Shown: positions 13,338-18,140 of the stretch, in pieces
How positions within the stretch are numbered: position 1 is the first letter of the stretch
Layout of the letters: the number at the start of each line of letters is the position of its first letter
NCBI GenBank assembly: GCA_002362145.1
Contig: DETX01000069.1
Span: forward strand, 1-18,140
Length of the DNA stretch: 18,140 bases
Source of the DNA: Clostridiales bacterium UBA3277
GTDB taxonomy: Bacteria; Bacillota; Clostridia; Oscillospirales; Oscillospiraceae
Direction: 5' to 3'
Program-made: the position numbers and the translations under genes
The notes under the pieces: model-generated
Databases searched by the model: none
Told to the model about the DNA's origin: nothing
What the model saw: the letters and a program-made list of their open reading frames with translations, nothing else

Positions 13338-16300
13338 ATGTTGAAAAGATTCCTAGCGATGCTGCTGTGCCTGTGCATGGTGCAATCGATGCTGCCTATG
13401 GCGGCATTGGCTCAGGAAATGGATTCGGAGCAGTCTGTGACTGCCCAGGTCCAGGAGGAACCCAAGGCCGAGGAGCCCAAGGCTGAGGAACCTAAGGCTA
13501 AGGAACCTAAGGCTGAGGAACCCAAGGCCGAGACGCCTAAGGCTGAGGAGCCCAAGGCTGAGGAACCCAAGGCCGAGGAACCTAAGTCTGAGGAGCCTAA
13601 GTCTGAGGAACCTAAGTCTGAGGAACCCAAGGCCGAGGAACCCAAAACCGAGACTCCCCAGGCTGAGGCCCCCGCGAATGAGGAGCCCGCGCCCGAGGCC
13701 GGTGTTCAGGAAGTGAACCACGGGACCAAGGCCGTGCCGTCCGGCAAGACCGTTAAGCTGGTTGCCTCCTGTGAAGCTGGCGGAACCTGGAAGAGCGACC
13801 GGGAATCTGTCGCCACGGTGAAGGCGAAAGACGCTGAGCAGGGCAAGGCCGCTGCCACGGTGACCGGCGCGGCCGAGGGCACCGCTGTGGTGAGCTATAC
13901 CCTGGGCGGCCAGGTGGAGAAGTGGATCATCATCGTCTCCGCCGCTCCCCAGGCCCCCGCCGAAAAGAGCGAGGAAACCGGGACCCCCGCCGGGGAGGCC
14001 GGGGCTTCCGACGAGGAAGTCGTTACCGATGAGGAGGAAATCATCACCGGCGAGGAGGAGACCACCGCTTCTACGGAGGAAACCGAGGCTTCCACGGAGG
14101 AAACCGGGGCTGAGCCTTCCGAGACCACAGAAGCCACAGAGGCCACCGAGCCCACCACAGGGGAGACGGAGGCTGCCGAAGAGACCACCGTGCCCACCAT
14201 CCAGGACAGCAGCATGATCGAGGATGTGCTGGGCGCTCTGGGCGGTGCGTTTGGAAGTAACGATCTGGCCCTGGACTGGGATGGTGCTTCTGGTTATGCG
14301 CTGACTGGCGAAAAGACAATCAACGTTGGTGATACAACCCAACTGACTGGCACTCCCAGCACCAGTTGCACTCATTCCGAGTGGAAGACCGACAATAAGA
14401 AAGTTGCCACGGTTGATGACAACGGCAATGTCGCCGGCAAGTCTGAGGGTACTGCGACAATTACCCACACATATTGTACAGCGAAAGAAACTGAGGATTG
14501 TCAGCATTGGAAATATTTTGGAACTCTTAATACGGAAACCATCACCATCAAAGTTACGGCAGTGGCTCTGGAAGGCCTGGCCATTGAATGTGCAGACGAT
14601 TCTGGGGACTTCTCCGTGACCGAGGGCGGTACCCTGGCTCTGAAAGCCGTCAAAACTCCCGCCAACGCGAAGGATGTTCCCCTGACCTGGACCTCCAGCA
14701 ATGAGAGCGTCCTTACTGTCGATCAAAATGGTGTGGTCACGGCGCAGAAAGCCGGAACCGCCATCGTCAGTGTATCCAATGTGGACGGGACGATTAATGC
14801 AAATCAGCAGATTACCGTCAACCGGGCAGAGCCCGGGATGACGCTCTCTGCCGAGAACACAAGCCTGACCCGGATGGGCGAGACCACCCAGGTGACCCCC
14901 ACTGTCACTGGTTTCGAAAATTACATTGTCACCTGGAGCGCGGACTCGGCCCTGGTCAGTGTGGAGGGCGGCCTTGTCACCGTGATTGACGGCTCCACCG
15001 CTGCCCAGACGGTGACCATCACTGCCACCGCTACCTCCCTGGATGAGGATACCGCGGGCCAGACGGTCAGCAGCACCATCGATCTTACGGTTCAGTTCAA
15101 CAGCTATAAGCTGTACTACTATGCGCTGATTCCGGGTAAGGATGCCAACGGAAGCGAAAACCCCGACTTGAGTTGGTTCGGCCTGGGCGTTGCCCATATT
15201 GAAGGCGTGCAGAATCCCGCCGACTTGACGAAAGGAACCAAGCCCACCGAATATAAAGTTAACGCTTCAAATCCTGAAAAGGCACTGTATCCGGGTCTGG
15301 AATATAATGAGGTTACCTACCAGTATGCCGCGCCTGGTTCTGAAAATGCCAATAAAGAGGGCTACTACACCCTGGCGCCCATGTATGTGACGGTCGCCAA
15401 TGGCGCGAATGCGGGAAATAACGGGTATAATCCCATTGTCGGCGAGAATACCTATCACTACGACCACACAATCGTCTTGAACGAGAAAGATGTCTGCAGC
15501 GTAAACTTCCTGGTAAAGGACCCGGGATTTGAAACCTTTGCCGCAATTCAGAGCGCTGCCCGGCGTGTAGACAGCGGCACCCTCGAGTCCAGTCTGAGGC
15601 GGCCTGACATGGACCAGACCAAGGTGTATAGCAATCTTACCTATCAGTTTGACGGCTGGTATACCGATGAAGCCTGCACCCAGAAGGCGGAATTTAACGG
15701 AATCATTACCGCCAATACCTGCTACTATGGCAAGTACGTTCCCACGGAGCAGTACTACACCGTTGAGTATTACTATGACGGTGTGAAGAGTGCAAGCGGA
15801 ACGGAGACAGGCGGCCCGGTGGATGTTGGTACGGTGATCAAAAACTACCAAGACAAGAGCGTTCCTGGCTATCAGTTTGATAAAACTGAGAATCTTCCTC
15901 TTACCATCTCTGCTGACGAGGACAGCAACGTAATTAAGGTCTACTATGTCAAGAGCAATCTCGCCGTGCGCTATGATTATGGTACTGCCCCTGCGGGCGC
16001 ATCCCACCTGCCTGAACCGGAATCCCACAAGGTTGATGAAATTGTGACCGTGGCCGATCCTGCCACCGCGCCCGGCTACACCTTCACCGGTTGGTCCGCC
16101 AGCAATGTCACCGTGACGGATGGCAAGTTCACTATGCCCGCCGAAAATGTGACCTTCACTGGCGCCTGGACCCCGAGCGCCGACACCGGGTATACCGTAG
16201 AGCACTACCAGCAGAATCTGAATGACGATGGGTACACTCTGGTAGCCACAGACAATGGGATCGGTACCACCGGCGAGACCGCAGTGTTCAGCGAGAGAAA

Positions 16301-18140
16301 CTTTTCCGGCTTCACGTACAACGCAAGCCTGACGACCCCTGAGGACAAGACGATTCTTGCTGACGGCAGCCTGGTGATTCGGTTGTACTACACCCGGAAT
16401 CGCTACCAGGTTACTTATGCGTACACTGGAACCGTTCCCGAGGGAGCGACTGAGGTGCCCACCAAGGCTGAGTACAAGTTTGGTGCAAGCGTGACCGTGG
16501 CCTCTCCTGCCACCGCGCTCGGCTACACCTTCTCCGGCTGGTCCGCCACGATTGATGGTCAGGAAGTAACCGACGGAACCTTTACCATGCCCGCCAGGGA
16601 TGTGGAGATCACGGGCAGCTTTACTGTGAACCGCTACCCCTATACGGTAAAGTATATGTGGGCGGACCAGGAAATCGCAGTTAGCGTAACCGGCAAAGCG
16701 GACTTTGGAACGACTGTAACCGGCACTGAGAAAGTGATTGACGGCTACACGCTCAAGGAAGCGGTTCCTGATTCCAAGTCTATTACCATCGGAACCGGCA
16801 CCAATGAGATCATCTTCCGCTACTATGAGAATGTGACTTTGACTGCCAATTCCGATACCAGGATCTACGATGGCTCTGAGCAGACTGTAGAGGGCTTCAC
16901 CGGTGCTCCCGCTGGCGTGACCTTCGAGGGCGTTACTGCCTCCGGCACCGGCATCAATGCCGGGAACTATCCTGTCGCCTTCTCTGAGGGCACGGTGGGT
17001 AAAAAGGATACTACTGAACAGTATATTGTTACTGCTGCAATCCCTGGCAACCTGAAGATCAATCCGATTGAGGTCCAGTATGTGATTCGGGTGACAGGCA
17101 GGACCGATACCAAGACCTACACTGGCAATCCTCAGAGTGTCACTGGCTACGAAGTGGCAGCTTATGACAGCAGCATTACCCTGACTGGCCCCGAGCAGGC
17201 AGAGGCAGTAGCTACAGGTACCAATAAGGGCACATACCCCATGGGCCTGAAAGCAGAGGACTTTACCGCAACGTCCACAAACTACAGCAACATCAAGATT
17301 GAAGTAGTTGATGGCTATCTGACCATTACGGCGAAGAGCATTGTTCCCGATCCCGATAATCCTGGCAGCGTGACCGTCGACAATCCCCAGAACCATATGT
17401 ACGATGGCGATCCGCACAAGTTTGTGCCGGTTGTTAAGGATGGCGAAAAGACCCTGGCAGAGGGCACGGATTACGATGTGACCTACAGCACCGAGGACTT
17501 TACCAACGTGACCGACGTCATCACCGTAACCATCACCGGCAAGGGCAACTACAGCGGCAGCGCGGAAAAGCGCTACCAGATCACCCCGAGAGCGGTGACC
17601 CTGACCTCTGAGACAGCGGCCAGAGCCTATGACGGCACCCAGCTGACCAGACCCGCTGTGGCCGTCACCGGCGATGGCTTCGTGGCCGGTGAAGTCACCG
17701 GCATCGCCGCCACCGGCGCCATCACCAATGCGGGCACCGTGGCAAACGCCATCACCTACACCCAGGGTCAGGGCTTCCGGGCCGGCAACTACCAGATCAC
17801 CCCGGATGAGGGCACCCTGACCATCAACCCGGCTGCCCAGGGCGTGGTAACCGTCACCGGCAACAGGGCCACCCTGGCCTGGAACGGTGCTGTCCGGACC
17901 GTCACGGGCTACACCCACAACGGCGCGGGCCGGCTGATCACCGTCACCATTGACAACGACGCCAACGCCACCGCCAGAGGCACCGCCGCGGGCCGCTATA
18001 ATATGGGCCTCACTGCCGGTAACTTCACCGCCGCCTCTCCCAACTACCTTGACGTTGTGGTGGAGGTCGAGGACGGCTACCTGCAAATCACCGGCGGTCC
18101 CCAGGAGCCCCAGAACCCCCAGAATCCCCAGAATCCCCAG
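13338..18140 (+). CDS. Giant secreted multi-domain surface protein / adhesin (3' end outside window)
   Basis: Open for 1601 codons to the window edge. GAGGAGG lies 7 bases before the ATG. A signal peptide (MLKR, hydrophobic core, ALA cleavage after about residue 25) is followed by pentapeptide repeats EEPKA (about 40-109), an Ig-like domain (about 130-196), an acidic Thr/Glu-rich linker (about 200-288) and three further Ig/Big_2-like domains (about 318-585; TWTSSNESVLTV and GTAIVSV are typical). After an unassigned stretch come alternating InlB-type repeats (YTFTGWSA and TFTMPA motifs) and MucBP-like repeats (YTVEYY, YTVEHY, YTVKYM) at about 715-1166. Several MBG-type modules (YDG and NAGNY motifs) follow at about 1166-1585, then a Pro/Gln/Asn linker. 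Such proteins are secreted and stick to the cell wall, mucin or other cells. The wall anchor, if any, is beyond the edge. Confidence 0.93.
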   Translation, partial: MLKRFLAMLLCLCMVQSMLPMAALAQEMDSEQSVTAQVQEEPKAEEPKAEEPKAKEPKAEEPKAETPKAEEPKAEEPKAEEPKSEEPKSEEPKSEEPKAEEPKTETPQAEAPANEEPAPEAGVQEVNHGTKAVPSGKTVKLVASCEAGGTWKSDRESVATVKAKDAEQGKAAATVTGAAEGTAVVSYTLGGQVEKWIIIVSAAPQAPAEKSEETGTPAGEAGASDEEVVTDEEEIITGEEETTASTEETEASTEETGAEPSETTEATEATEPTTGETEAAEETTVPTIQDSSMIEDVLGALGGAFGSNDLALDWDGASGYALTGEKTINVGDTTQLTGTPSTSCTHSEWKTDNKKVATVDDNGNVAGKSEGTATITHTYCTAKETEDCQHWKYFGTLNTETITIKVTAVALEGLAIECADDSGDFSVTEGGTLALKAVKTPANAKDVPLTWTSSNESVLTVDQNGVVTAQKAGTAIVSVSNVDGTINANQQITVNRAEPGMTLSAENTSLTRMGETTQVTPTVTGFENYIVTWSADSALVSVEGGLVTVIDGSTAAQTVTITATATSLDEDTAGQTVSSTIDLTVQFNSYKLYYYALIPGKDANGSENPDLSWFGLGVAHIEGVQNPADLTKGTKPTEYKVNASNPEKALYPGLEYNEVTYQYAAPGSENANKEGYYTLAPMYVTVANGANAGNNGYNPIVGENTYHYDHTIVLNEKDVCSVNFLVKDPGFETFAAIQSAARRVDSGTLESSLRRPDMDQTKVYSNLTYQFDGWYTDEACTQKAEFNGIITANTCYYGKYVPTEQYYTVEYYYDGVKSASGTETGGPVDVGTVIKNYQDKSVPGYQFDKTENLPLTISADEDSNVIKVYYVKSNLAVRYDYGTAPAGASHLPEPESHKVDEIVTVADPATAPGYTFTGWSASNVTVTDGKFTMPAENVTFTGAWTPSADTGYTVEHYQQNLNDDGYTLVATDNGIGTTGETAVFSERNFSGFTYNASLTTPEDKTILADGSLVIRLYYTRNRYQVTYAYTGTVPEGATEVPTKAEYKFGASVTVASPATALGYTFSGWSATIDGQEVTDGTFTMPARDVEITGSFTVNRYPYTVKYMWADQEIAVSVTGKADFGTTVTGTEKVIDGYTLKEAVPDSKSITIGTGTNEIIFRYYENVTLTANSDTRIYDGSEQTVEGFTGAPAGVTFEGVTASGTGINAGNYPVAFSEGTVGKKDTTEQYIVTAAIPGNLKINPIEVQYVIRVTGRTDTKTYTGNPQSVTGYEVAAYDSSITLTGPEQAEAVATGTNKGTYPMGLKAEDFTATSTNYSNIKIEVVDGYLTITAKSIVPDPDNPGSVTVDNPQNHMYDGDPHKFVPVVKDGEKTLAEGTDYDVTYSTEDFTNVTDVITVTITGKGNYSGSAEKRYQITPRAVTLTSETAARAYDGTQLTRPAVAVTGDGFVAGEVTGIAATGAITNAGTVANAITYTQGQGFRAGNYQITPDEGTLTINPAAQGVVTVTGNRATLAWNGAVRTVTGYTHNGAGRLITVTIDNDANATARGTAAGRYNMGLTAGNFTAASPNYLDVVVEVEDGYLQITGGPQEPQNPQNPQNPQ
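13455..13694 (+). repeat. 15-bp tandem repeats encoding (E/K)(E/T)PK(A/S/T)
   Basis: Sixteen 15-base units: fourteen close to GAGGAACCCAAGGCC (13455-13664) and two degenerate ones (EAPAN, EEPAP). Third-position changes (GAA/GAG, CCC/CCT, GCC/GCT) and A-to-S or T changes are scattered. The units are in frame and encode a charged, proline-rich stalk right after the signal peptide. In-frame changes in copy number would alter its length without breaking the gene. Confidence 0.9.
18099..18140 (+). repeat. Pro-Gln-Asn tandem repeat at the window edge
   Basis: CCCCAG followed by GAG or AAC/AAT units encode PQEPQNPQNPQNPQ. The repeat reaches the last base, so its length is unknown. It looks like a flexible spacer between the MBG-like modules and whatever follows. 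Confidence 0.8.

Noticed and set aside
13455..13694. CRISPR-like array
   Set aside because: The repeats are contiguous 15-base coding units without spacers, in frame with the adhesin.
13353..15197. Long open frame on the minus strand (614 codons)
   Set aside because: It is antisense to the adhesin gene; its Leu/Gly/Ser-rich repeats are the reverse reading of the EEPKA repeats and it has no domain sense.
15267..18086. Very long open frame on the minus strand (939 codons)
   Set aside because: Antisense to the MucBP/MBG modules. Gly/Val/His/Ala-rich composition and absence of recognisable motifs fit a codon-bias shadow. The plus-strand frame has a signal peptide, ribosome site and known domains.

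Overview
The window looks like a chromosomal segment of a GC-rich Firmicute of class Clostridia, most likely an Oscillospiraceae-type gut anaerobe. This rests on AGGAGG-type ribosome sites, strong TTG-17-TATAAT promoters, a BTAD regulator, a DUF4860-like protein beside pilC, and a Gram-positive surface protein built of Ig/MucBP/MBG modules. No rRNA, tRNA, transposase, CRISPR array or phage gene was seen.

Layout. (1) Positions 1-195 hold hairpins, including the terminator of the leftward operon. (2) Positions 196-6397, minus strand, are a four-gene signalling operon read right to left: a multi-PAS diguanylate cyclase whose frame is broken in a G7 tract, a response regulator with an HD-GYP c-di-GMP phosphodiesterase domain, a lone HPt phosphotransfer protein, and a membrane hybrid histidine kinase with two receiver domains. 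(3) Positions 6398-6723 are a divergent intergenic region with a promoter each way and a 37-bp palindrome abutting the rightward -35 box. (4) Positions 6724-11303, plus strand, are a compact operon: transglutaminase-like lipoprotein, PilC/GspF-type membrane platform, four small single-pass pilin-like proteins (one DUF4860-like) and a PilT-type ATPase. No PilB, major pilin or prepilin peptidase is present. (5) Positions 11501-12736 encode a BTAD/SARP-type transcription factor with an added C-terminal domain that I read as a catalytically dead GGDEF domain keeping the RxxD c-di-GMP inhibitory-site motif. (6) Positions 12938-18140 hold a small uncharacterised protein and a very large secreted surface protein that runs off the right edge.

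Working model (inference): a phosphorelay sets c-di-GMP through the linked cyclase and phosphodiesterase. The BTAD-GGDEF-like protein senses c-di-GMP or a related nucleotide and activates the small protein and the giant adhesin. The promoter there has 11-bp-spaced CATAGC repeats ending 8 bp before a TACAAT box with no -35, the layout known for SARP activators. The pilus-like operon between them would supply a retractile surface machine. The most novel element is the predicted nucleotide-binding SARP regulator and its candidate operator.
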